Source: Tyzzerella sp.
Lineage (GTDB): Bacteria > Bacillota > Clostridia > Lachnospirales > Lachnospiraceae
Assembly: GCA_017416155.1 (NCBI GenBank)
Contig: JAFQDE010000003.1
Location: forward strand, 1 to 58,376
DNA length: 58,376 nucleotides
Reading direction: 5' to 3'
A program made the translations under genes and the position numbers. How positions within the stretch are numbered: position 1 is the first letter of the stretch; each line of letters begins with the position of its first letter. The notes beneath the pieces were generated by a model, which worked only from the letters and a program-made list of their open reading frames with translations, made no database searches and was not told where the DNA came from. Of this stretch, positions 8,328-15,500 are shown piece by piece.

Positions 8328-10001
8328 ATGTTACACAATATCTATGTAAAGAATCTCGCACTGATTGACGAGATTGAGATTGAACTAAAGAAGGGCCTAA
8401 ACATACTGACAGGAGAGACCGGAGCCGGAAAGTCTATTGTTCTCGGCTCTATTAATCTTGCGCTTGGAGGAAGGTATTCTTCTGATATTCTGCGCAGTGA
8501 GGATGAGGATGGATATGTTGAACTTACTTTTTTTGTGGAAGATTCGGACCAGGAAGAACTTTTAAAGGCCATGGATATAGCAACTGATGATGGTGTCGTT
8601 GTGCTGAGCAGAAAAATGATTGGAAAACGCAGTGTCAGCAAGATTAATGGTGAGACCGTTTCCAATGCACAATTAAAAGAAGCTGCCGGCATTCTAATCG
8701 ATATTCACGGTCAACATGAACATCAGTCACTTTTGTATAAGAAGAATCATTTGAGCATTTTAGATGCATTTGCAAAAGACGGTGTGAAATCCGTCAAAGA
8801 GCGGGTGGCGCAAGCATATGGCATTTACAGAAGATATAAAGAAGAATTAGAGAATGCGAATCTCGACGAAAAAGAACGCGATAAAGAGATGAGCTTTTTG
8901 GAATTTGAAATCCATGAAATTCAGAGTGCGAACCTCAAAGAGAACGAGGACGAGATACTGGAAGAGCAGTATCGTCGCATGGTAAATGGCAAGAAGATTA
9001 CGGGTAATCTGGAAGAGGCATATGCTTATACAGCAAGGGACAATGCCAATGCGAGTGATTACCTGAGTAGAGCAATTCACTGCCTGCAGGATGCGGCACG
9101 TTATGATGAAAAAGCAAATGAGTTATATGAACAATTGTCGGAAGTAGATAGTCTTTTAAATGATTTTAATCGAGAACTATCTGCGTATAGTGAGTCTTTT
9201 GAATTTTCGGAAGAAGAGTTCTATGAGGTTGAAAATCGATTGAACGAAATAAATCGTTTAAAATCAAAATATGGAAACAGCATTGCAGATATGTTTGCAT
9301 ACTGTGAAGAAAAGGAAGAAACACTAAGAAAACTACAGGATTACGATTCTTATATCGAAGAATTGCAGAGTAATCTTAGAAAAGCCGAAGCGCAGCTAAA
9401 GGATGCGTCGGATGTATTGTCAGAACTTCGCAAAACGGCTGCACAAGAATTGGTTTCACAGATTATAGCGGGTCTCTTAGATTTAAATTTCTTAGATGTC
9501 AAGTTTGAGATGGTATTTGCGAAAACAGAGCATTATACCGCAAATGGAACAGATGAAGCGGAGTTTATGATATCTATGAATCCGGGTGAACCGGTGCGCG
9601 CACTCGGCGATGTAGCTTCCGGCGGTGAATTATCTCGTATTATGCTTGCAATCAAGACAGTTCTTGCAGAGAAGGACCGTATAGAAACTTTGATTTTTGA
9701 TGAAATTGATGTCGGAATCAGCGGAAGAACAGCTCAGAAGGTCTCAGAGAAGATGGCGTATATCGCAAAGAATCATCAGGTAATCTGTATCACGCATCTT
9801 GCTCAGATTGCAGCAATGGCAGATGCACATTATGCGATTGAAAAAACTGTAACAGATGGCAAAACAAGGACAAGCATTTCCTTGTTAAATGCAGACCAAG
9901 AGATAGATGAACTTGCCCGAATCTTGGGCGGCGTGGAGATTACAGAGTCTGTAAAACAGAGCGCGGCAGAGATGAAGGAATTGGCAAAGCGTACAAAATA
10001 A
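8328..10001 (+). CDS. recN: DNA repair protein RecN
   Basis: A 557-residue SMC-like ATPase that acts early in double-strand-break repair. Walker A is GETGAGKSIVLG near residue 30, the central ~160-370 region is coiled coil, the ABC signature is DVASGGELSRIML, and Walker B is LIFDEIDVGISG near the C-terminus, followed by ICITHLAQIAAMAD. Length is normal. It begins 32 nt after argR and ends at a clear hairpin terminator. Confidence 0.96.
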   Translation: MLHNIYVKNLALIDEIEIELKKGLNILTGETGAGKSIVLGSINLALGGRYSSDILRSEDEDGYVELTFFVEDSDQEELLKAMDIATDDGVVVLSRKMIGKRSVSKINGETVSNAQLKEAAGILIDIHGQHEHQSLLYKKNHLSILDAFAKDGVKSVKERVAQAYGIYRRYKEELENANLDEKERDKEMSFLEFEIHEIQSANLKENEDEILEEQYRRMVNGKKITGNLEEAYAYTARDNANASDYLSRAIHCLQDAARYDEKANELYEQLSEVDSLLNDFNRELSAYSESFEFSEEEFYEVENRLNEINRLKSKYGNSIADMFAYCEEKEETLRKLQDYDSYIEELQSNLRKAEAQLKDASDVLSELRKTAAQELVSQIIAGLLDLNFLDVKFEMVFAKTEHYTANGTDEAEFMISMNPGEPVRALGDVASGGELSRIMLAIKTVLAEKDRIETLIFDEIDVGISGRTAQKVSEKMAYIAKNHQVICITHLAQIAAMADAHYAIEKTVTDGKTRTSISLLNADQEIDELARILGGVEITESVKQSAAEMKELAKRTK

Positions 10002-10034
10002 AACCAGATTGAAACAACATATAATCCACATAAT

Positions 10035-10070
10035 AAAGCAGAGATTTCTTATGAGATCTCTGCTTTTGAA
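10035..10070 (+). terminator. Intrinsic terminator of the nusB-recN operon
   Basis: AAAGCAGAGAT (10035-10045) pairs with ATCTCTGCTTT (10056-10066) around a 10-nt loop, followed by a short T-run. It separates recN from spoIVB. Confidence 0.75.
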
Positions 10071-10161
10071 GTGTTTTACGGTTTATTATGAAGTTTTGTT
10101 ATTTTGCACCGTAATTAGAAAAAACTACACACTTCAAGACGAATTATAAGGAGGGTGTGGA

Positions 10162-11220
10162 ATGAGAAAATGGTGGTATCAGCGGATTCTCGTCATCATC
10201 TTAGTATTGGCGATGACGATGGGAACCGGTTTTGGAGTGCAGCAATTAGAGGCAAGTGAAGAAAAACAGATTGTCAGCAGTAAAGGGAGCAATGCACAAT
10301 ATGTAATCCCGGGAGGGATGGCAATTGGTATTTACATGGAAACAGATGGTGTGCTCGTTTTGTCAACAGATTGCATAGAATGTATCGATGGAAATGAGTA
10401 CGAGCCGGCAAAGAATCTCGTAAAAGCTGGTGATTATATTATTGGTATGAATGGGGAGAAAATCGAAAACAAAAGACAACTAGTACAAGCAGTAAACAAG
10501 TTAGAGAACTCAGAAGTAATATTAGAAATACGCAGAGATGAGGAATGTATTAAGATAAAAATGCAATCGGTTGAAGTTAAAAACGACCAGTACAAGTTGG
10601 GAATTTGGGTCAAAGACAGTGTACAAGGTCTTGGAACGCTTACTTATCTTACAATGGATGGTAAGTTTGGTGCGTTGGGACACGGGATTCATGATTCCGA
10701 GACAAACGAGCTGATTGAGATAGAAAAAGGTTCTGTTTATAACACGAATATTATTGGAATACAAAAAGGACAAAAAGGCGAACCCGGTGGTTTAGAAGGA
10801 GTTATTATATACAGAAGCAGTAATAAACTTGGTGTGATTAGTGAAAATACAGAAGACGGGATATATGGTTCTATCAACAAGATAGAAACACTTTGCGGAG
10901 ATATAGAACCTGTCGAGATATGTAAAAAAGAAGATATTCGATTGGGAAAAGCAACAATATTGTGCTGTGTCAACGGAATGGTTGAAGAGTATGACATTAA
11001 GATAAAAAATATAGATTCCTATGCGAAAGATGCGAACAAAGGAATAATTATTGAAGTGACGGATAAAAAATTGCTGGAATTGACAGGAGGAATTGTACAG
11101 GGAATGAGTGGAAGTCCGATACTTCAAGATGGAAAGATTGTTGGTGCGATAACGCACGTTCTAGTAAATGACCCGACAAGAGGGTATGGGATATTTATCG
11201 AAGATATGATAAAGCAATGA
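10162..11220 (+). CDS. spoIVB: SpoIVB serine peptidase (sporulation signalling)
   Basis: A 352-residue S55-family protease. In Bacillus it is made in the forespore and cleaves SpoIVFA to trigger sigma-K activation. It shows an N-terminal membrane anchor (~7-27), a PDZ-like region (~55-130), a catalytic-type His in GALGHGI (~174) and the Ser motif GMSGSP (~314-319), followed by [15 protein letters not shown]. Its ribosome site is GGAGGG. The last 117 nt, from codon 315 onward, are duplicated at 13473-13589 on the far side of the island. spo0A, normally the next gene, lies 14.7 kb away. Confidence 0.94.
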   Translation: MRKWWYQRILVIILVLAMTMGTGFGVQQLEASEEKQIVSSKGSNAQYVIPGGMAIGIYMETDGVLVLSTDCIECIDGNEYEPAKNLVKAGDYIIGMNGEKIENKRQLVQAVNKLENSEVILEIRRDEECIKIKMQSVEVKNDQYKLGIWVKDSVQGLGTLTYLTMDGKFGALGHGIHDSETNELIEIEKGSVYNTNIIGIQKGQKGEPGGLEGVIIYRSSNKLGVISENTEDGIYGSINKIETLCGDIEPVEICKKEDIRLGKATILCCVNGMVEEYDIKIKNIDSYAKDANKGIIIEVTDKKLLELTGGIVQGMSGSPILQDGKIVGAITHVLVNDPTRGYGIFIEDMIKQ

Positions 11221-11237
11221 GTCCGTGCAGAAATCGG

Positions 11238-11285
11238 AAATAGCAGACAGCGTAAGCTTGCTTACTGGCTGGTCTGCTATTTTTG
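11238..11285 (+). terminator. Terminator after spoIVB
   Basis: AAATAGCAGAC (11238-11248) pairs with GTCTGCTATTT (11272-11282), enclosing a second hairpin, GTAAG/CTTAC (252-256 and 261-265 of the 11-kb block), and ends in a T-run. It marks the left edge of the island. Confidence 0.7.
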
Positions 11286-11388
11286 ATTTATATTCGGCGA
11301 ATGCCGAACAGCGAGAAGTAGTAAAACGGATTCGAGCTGGTGCACGGCATAATACTGATGCAAGCTTGCTTGTATGAGCAGCTTTTTC

Positions 11389-11435
11389 TTGACATTTTTA
11401 CATGCATACTTTACGATTAAAATACGCAATGCGTA
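11389..11435 (+). promoter_or_regulatory. Island promoter with a palindromic operator
   Basis: TTGACA (11389-11394), a 17-nt spacer and TACGAT (11412-11417) form a near-consensus promoter. A 13-nt perfect palindrome, TACGCA-A-TGCGTA (11423-11435), covers the predicted start of transcription, the right place for a repressor. The HTH protein encoded next is the natural candidate. Confidence 0.6.
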
Positions 11436-11461
11436 ATGATATATATGGGAAGGTACAAGAT

Positions 11462-11650
11462 TTGAGTAGTAAGGATGAATTAATAGAATTAAGACAAAGT
11501 ACAGGAATGAACAGAAAGCAGTTTTGCGACTATTTTCAGATTCCGTATAGGACAATGACTGATTGGGAACTTGGTAACAGAACGATGCCGGACTACTTAT
11601 TGAGATTAATGGCATACAAGGTGAATGTTGAAAAACTAGCAAGGAACTGA
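11462..11650 (+). CDS. Small helix-turn-helix regulator
   Basis: A 62-residue protein consisting of one HTH: DELIELRQSTGMNRKQFCDYF then QIPYRTMTDWELGNRTMPDYLLRLM, a Cro/C1-like pattern. Such single-domain proteins are common on mobile elements and often repress their own promoter. I chose the TTG at 11462 because GGAAGG lies 8 nt upstream and the predicted transcript starts near 11424. The frame is open back to an ATG at 11402, but that lies inside the promoter spacer. It opens the island operon, 24 nt before the BRO gene. Confidence 0.6.
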   Translation: MSSKDELIELRQSTGMNRKQFCDYFQIPYRTMTDWELGNRTMPDYLLRLMAYKVNVEKLARN

Positions 11651-11674
11651 AAATAAGTGAAAGGATAAAAAAAT

Positions 11675-12544
11675 ATGAATACAGAGCAATTACAATTATT
11701 TGAAGAACAGACAATCCGAACAGCATGGGATGAAGAAAACGAAGAATGGTATTTTTCGATTGTAGATGTAGTCGGTGTTTTGACAGAAAGCGTAGACGCG
11801 ACTAGTTATTGGCGTAAATTAAAACAAAGATTAAAAGAAGAAGGAAATGAAACCGTGACAAATTGTCACGCTTTGAAAATGAAAGCGGCAGATGGCAAAA
11901 GACGATTTACAGATGTTGCCAACACAGAACAACTTCTTCGTATTATTCAATCTATCCCTTCTAAAAAAGCGGAACCATTCAAACTATGGTTGGCACAAGT
12001 GGGACGAGAACGAATGGAAGAAACAATGGATCCGGAACTTATTGCAGAACGTTTGATTGCTACATATGAACGAAAAGGTTATACCAAAGAGTGGATTAAT
12101 CAAAGATTGCAAGCCATTAGCGCACGAAAAGAGTTGACCGATGAATGGAAAGACAGAGGTGTGTCTAGTGTAAAGGAATATGCCATCTTAACAGATGAAA
12201 TTACAAAGGCATGGAGTGGAATGACTACAAGGCAATATAAAACGCATAAAGGATTAAAAAAAGAGAGTTTGCGCGATAATATGAGTACAACAGAGTTAGT
12301 TCTAAACATGTTAGCCGAAACTGCAACAAAAGATATTTCTAGGGTTGCAAAGCCAAATGGATTTGAGGAAAATAAACAAGTTGCAAAAAGGGGTGGTTCT
12401 GTAGCAGACGTTGCAAGAATGGCTCTGGAAGAACAAACTGGGATTCCGGTTATTACAAGTCAAAATGCAATACAACTCAATCATGTTGTAGGAGCGATGA
12501 TAGAAGCAAGTGTATCTATCACAGATGAGGAATCGAAAGGATAA
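11675..12544 (+). CDS. BRO-N domain protein, DinD/antirepressor-like
   Basis: A 289-residue protein. Residues ~10-110 form a BRO-N domain (TIRTAWDEENEEWYFSIVDVV, SYWRKLKQRL, LLRIIQSIPSKKAEPFKLWLAQVG), found in phage antirepressors and in DinD. The middle (AISARKELTDEWKDRGVSS, EYAILTDEITKAWSGMTTRQY) resembles the DinD-type C-terminal region. DinD is SOS-induced in E. coli and inhibits RecA, but that role is only a guess here. It follows the HTH gene and its frame ends 5 nt before the start I use for the next gene. Confidence 0.7.
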   Translation: MNTEQLQLFEEQTIRTAWDEENEEWYFSIVDVVGVLTESVDATSYWRKLKQRLKEEGNETVTNCHALKMKAADGKRRFTDVANTEQLLRIIQSIPSKKAEPFKLWLAQVGRERMEETMDPELIAERLIATYERKGYTKEWINQRLQAISARKELTDEWKDRGVSSVKEYAILTDEITKAWSGMTTRQYKTHKGLKKESLRDNMSTTELVLNMLAETATKDISRVAKPNGFEENKQVAKRGGSVADVARMALEEQTGIPVITSQNAIQLNHVVGAMIEASVSITDEESKG

Positions 12545-12548
12545 ACAA

Positions 12549-13448
12549 ATGAAAATAATAAACGACTATTTAGATAATGTATTATATAAGCAGTTACGAG
12601 AAATAAATATGCCGTACCGTTTTATAAAACAGATTCAAGAAGATATAAAATTGAGAATGTTATCATGTTTGGCTTATTGGACTGATATAGAAAGCAGAAA
12701 TACTATTTTATTTCTTTCACTAGAGGAAGCATTATTCTACGAGCCAAGTACAGTTCAGAAGTATCTGCGTGAATTCGTGGTAACTACTATCAGAAATAGC
12801 ATGATTGAAGTTGCGGCAAGTGATGATTTCCGAATATTTAAAATATCTGAGCCATTATCAAATGAGCAAGTAAAACAAATTACTTTTGAAGCAATTCAAT
12901 ATTTTAATAATTACGATATGAATAAATTAGCGAATGATGTCATTGGTATAGAGAATGAACAAAATGTATATAGCATGGCGAAGAAAAAGTTTCCTTTGGC
13001 TTGGGATGTTCTGCATCAAATAGCAAACCTAGACGGGTATAAAATGAAAATAGAGAAAACAGAACAATTTCATAGAGAAAAACTAGAACTAAAATATGGA
13101 GCAGAGTTGAAAACTGTGGTATGTAATGGGTTCACATTAGAATTCGATGAAACTTTGAAGGGAATTCTTGGGGATATAATCGCAGATAAGAATAATTGTT
13201 TTTATTCCGATTGTTTTAAAATGGTTTCTAGAAATTTTGAAAAGGTTCTTCATGTCTTGCAAATTATATTAGAGAATGACAAGGTTTTTTGTACGAGCAA
13301 TTATTATATCAGTTGTAACTATATTGAAAAGCGGAAGAAGATATTGAGAGCGGCTCATAATTCCCAGGACGCAATCAAGAACATGAATTGTGATGGGGCT
13401 CCAAATGTGATAAGAGAATGCATTGATACAATGATGGGAGGCAATTAA
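12549..13448 (+). CDS. Hypothetical protein of the island
   Basis: A 299-residue protein I do not recognise. It looks soluble and mostly helical, with no signal peptide or membrane segment. It contains Cys in NNCFYSDCFKM and SNYYISCNYIEKRKK but no clear metal motif. The start at ATG 12549 has AAAGG about 8 nt upstream and sits 4 nt past the BRO gene, so the two are probably co-translated. Base composition is more AT-rich than the housekeeping genes. The function may be tied to the BRO protein. Confidence 0.6.
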   Translation: MKIINDYLDNVLYKQLREINMPYRFIKQIQEDIKLRMLSCLAYWTDIESRNTILFLSLEEALFYEPSTVQKYLREFVVTTIRNSMIEVAASDDFRIFKISEPLSNEQVKQITFEAIQYFNNYDMNKLANDVIGIENEQNVYSMAKKKFPLAWDVLHQIANLDGYKMKIEKTEQFHREKLELKYGAELKTVVCNGFTLEFDETLKGILGDIIADKNNCFYSDCFKMVSRNFEKVLHVLQIILENDKVFCTSNYYISCNYIEKRKKILRAAHNSQDAIKNMNCDGAPNVIRECIDTMMGGN

Positions 13449-13472
13449 TGTTGGTCCTATATTGACACACAC

Positions 13473-13589
13473 GTGAGTGGAAGTCCAATACTTCAAGATG
13501 GAAAGATAGTGGGTGCTGTAACGCATGTGCTGGTGAATGATCCGACAAGAGGCTATGGAATTTTCATAGAGGATATGCTAAAGCAATAA
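13473..13589 (+). pseudogene. Orphan 3' end of spoIVB
   Basis: These 117 nt encode 38 residues that match residues 315-352 of the intact SpoIVB: 35 of 38 amino acids and 98 of 117 bases agree. Most of the 19 base differences are silent, so the copy diverged while still under selection, not as a fresh tandem duplicate. It includes the SGSP active-site motif and the true stop. No start codon or ribosome site belongs to it. Homology stops abruptly just before the Ser codon. Confidence 0.85.
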
Positions 13590-13605
13590 GTCATATAGAA
13601 TAGGT

Positions 13606-13645
13606 AAGACGACATATCAGAGTGATGATATGTCGTCTAAAATTT
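13606..13645. terminator. Bidirectional terminator between the spoIVB fragment and the MATE gene
   Basis: AGACGACATATCA (13607-13619) pairs perfectly with TGATATGTCGTCT (13626-13638) around a 6-nt loop. It can serve transcripts arriving from both sides. Confidence 0.7.
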
Positions 13646-13653
13646 TGTATGAC

Positions 13654-15126
13654 TTATTTTTCACTTTTTAGTTTAATTAATTTCCATTTTCCGCTGTTGT
13701 AACGTTGTAGTACCAATGCAGAACGTAGAATCTGGTCAGTCGCCAGCGCAGCCCATGCTCCATATAATCCGAGACCAAATTTAACTAATACAATTGCAAC
13801 AATAGGTCGAACCAGAAGAACAGTAATAAATGTAAAGATGGCAGTTGCACGCGTGTCACCTGCACCGCGAAGCCCACCGGCGATAATAAACTGTGAACTT
13901 TGGAACGGCTGTAAGAATGCAACGAACAACATAATCTGTCCACCGATTCGAATAATTCCAGGGTCGCTGTTATATAATCCTACGATTTCTCCACCAAACA
14001 AAATGAATATAGCAGCAAGTATCAATGAAAAAGCAAGACCAACTTTTCGTGTTCGGCTACAGTAAGCTTGTGCCATATCAGTTCGCTTTTTTCCTAGCGA
14101 TTGACCCATCATAGTCGTTGCAGATACTGCAAACGCCTGTCCGGTCATGAAAGACAATGCCTGAATATTCATGCACACCTGATGTGTTGCATAAGCTGTT
14201 GTACCGAGGCTCGCAACTGTCTTTGCAAAGATAATCATACCGGCACGCATAAGAAGTTGTTCCACCATTGCAGGCAAACCAATGTGGATCATGTTCCCAA
14301 GAACGATTTTGTCAGGATTGAATCCCAGTTTAAATTCTAATTTAAGGAAATCATTTCCTCGAACAATTACAACAAACGCCATAATAAATGCAACGATTTG
14401 TCCAATGACAGTTGCGAGTGATGCACCTGCGACACCGAGTTTCGGGAATCCAAGATTACCATAGATGAGTAGCCAGTTAAAAACAACATTGACTAGATTG
14501 GCAATCAGGTTATAAATCATACTAGTCTTTGAATCACCAACTGCACGTAATGCTGCAGTAATGGTACTTGTTAGGGCAAAACTTAAGAAGCCAATCATCT
14601 GAATCTGTAGATATTGCGATGCCCAACGGGTTACAATGTCTTCTGTTGAACCCATGAAAATTACCATTGGTCTTGCAAATAGGTATCCAAGGATAGAGAG
14701 AACCACTGTTGCACAGAATGTAAAGAGTAAGCCTTGTCGTACAACTAAATTTGCTTGATTTTTTTCATTGGTTCCGCGGTTCCTAGCAATAAGTGCAGTA
14801 ACACCTGTATTCATGGCGACAAATGCAGTCATAAGAAGGAACTTGGGTTGTGTGGTTAAGCCCACCGCAGCAAGTGCCTGTGTTCCAATTTCCGGATGTG
14901 CTTTTCCACCCATAGAACCAACCATCATAAGGTCAACCATGGAGGCAAGTTGTGTGAGCAATAGCTCCACGAAGCTTGGCCATGCAATTCGAATAATGTC
15001 TCTATATAGTTCTTTGGATGTTACTCCTTCAGGAAGCATTTTGGTTACCTTTAAGTCATCTGAGAGATTCTCATCGCCGTAGGGGAGTTTGTCCAATGTT
15101 GTCTGTAATTTTGTATTTGCACTCAA
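13654..15126 (-). CDS. MATE-family multidrug/cation antiporter
   Basis: A 490-residue membrane protein with the two six-helix bundles of MATE exporters (Na+- or H+-driven efflux of organic cations). The N-terminal block has IAWPSFVELLLTQLASMVDLMMVG, and the second half repeats the pattern (IGLPAMVEQLLMRAGMIIFAK). I prefer the TTG at 15126, which has AGAAGG 8 nt upstream; a GTG at 15135 has its ribosome site almost touching it. It is divergent from the SCIFF gene. The substrate cannot be told, and any role in exporting the peptide is speculation. Confidence 0.88.
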   Translation of the reverse strand: MSANTKLQTTLDKLPYGDENLSDDLKVTKMLPEGVTSKELYRDIIRIAWPSFVELLLTQLASMVDLMMVGSMGGKAHPEIGTQALAAVGLTTQPKFLLMTAFVAMNTGVTALIARNRGTNEKNQANLVVRQGLLFTFCATVVLSILGYLFARPMVIFMGSTEDIVTRWASQYLQIQMIGFLSFALTSTITAALRAVGDSKTSMIYNLIANLVNVVFNWLLIYGNLGFPKLGVAGASLATVIGQIVAFIMAFVVIVRGNDFLKLEFKLGFNPDKIVLGNMIHIGLPAMVEQLLMRAGMIIFAKTVASLGTTAYATHQVCMNIQALSFMTGQAFAVSATTMMGQSLGKKRTDMAQAYCSRTRKVGLAFSLILAAIFILFGGEIVGLYNSDPGIIRIGGQIMLFVAFLQPFQSSQFIIAGGLRGAGDTRATAIFTFITVLLVRPIVAIVLVKFGLGLYGAWAALATDQILRSALVLQRYNSGKWKLIKLKSEK

Positions 15127-15169
15127 TGGATTCACCTTCTTATTTGTTATTACTTTTTATTATAGTTTA

Positions 15170-15198
15170 TTGACTTTCAGGAATCAATATGGTAGTCT
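15170..15198 (+). promoter_or_regulatory. Probable promoter of the SCIFF gene
   Basis: TTGACT (15170-15175), a 17-nt spacer and a weak TAGTCT (15193-15198) lie about 40 nt upstream of the peptide start. A TATAAA begins at 15199. The other strand of the same 100-nt gap contains TATAAT for the MATE gene, so this is a divergent promoter region. Confidence 0.4.
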
Positions 15199-15237
15199 TA
15201 TAAAATAAGATGACATTAAAGATTGGAGATAATGACA

Positions 15238-15384
15238 ATGGAAAGAATTAAAACATTAGAGACACGTAACTTATGTGAAAGTGCACAAAACGGTGGATGC
15301 GGAGAATGTCAGACATCTTGCCAGTCAGCTTGCAAAACAAGTTGCGGTGTTGCAAATCAATCTTGTGAAAACACAGAAAAATAA
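15238..15384 (+). CDS. scfA: SCIFF ranthipeptide precursor (six cysteines in forty-five residues)
   Basis: A 48-residue peptide with a leader (MERIKTLETRNLC) and a Cys-rich core containing CGECQTSCQSACKTSC followed by GVANQSC. This core is the near-invariant SCIFF signature of Clostridia. Cysteines fall at 13, 21, 24, 28, 32, 36 and 43: the usual six plus one in the leader. Radical-SAM maturases of this family add Cys-to-Thr thioether links; the function of the product is not settled. GGAG lies 9 nt before ATG 15238; an ATG at 15232 is too close to that site. The maturase gene follows after a terminator-like hairpin. Confidence 0.93.
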   Translation: MERIKTLETRNLCESAQNGGCGECQTSCQSACKTSCGVANQSCENTEK

Positions 15385-15392
15385 GTACTTAT

Positions 15393-15424
15393 AAAAGGTG
15401 CCGCCACTTAGACGGCACTTTTTT
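15393..15424 (+). terminator. Attenuating terminator between the SCIFF peptide and its maturase
   Basis: GTGCCG pairs with CGGCAC around a 9-nt loop inside 15393-15424, with flanking A and T runs (six T). A leaky terminator here would give much more precursor peptide than enzyme, as is usual for RiPP operons. Confidence 0.7.
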
Positions 15425-15500
15425 ATGCTAGGTCCTCTGGAATCAAATGCTTCGCGAGGATGCACAGAGGGAATATATAATGTTAGGAGAAATACACAAC

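Larger units (their letters stand above)
11221..13472 (+). mobile_element. Small accessory island inserted at the 3' end of spoIVB
   Basis: The stretch holds an HTH regulator, a BRO/DinD-like protein and an unknown protein, all on the plus strand. It is bordered by two copies of the last 117 nt of spoIVB, 2,369 bp apart. Elements that integrate inside the 3' end of a gene often carry a replacement end and leave the displaced one at the far side, which gives this pattern. No integrase, recombinase or transposase is visible, so it may be a decayed element. A duplication by another route is also possible. Confidence 0.5.

Noticed and set aside
11277-11726. A 149-residue hydrophobic reading frame on the minus strand over the island start
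   Set aside because: It lies across a terminator, a strong opposite promoter and two real genes; no ribosome site. It is an antisense shadow.
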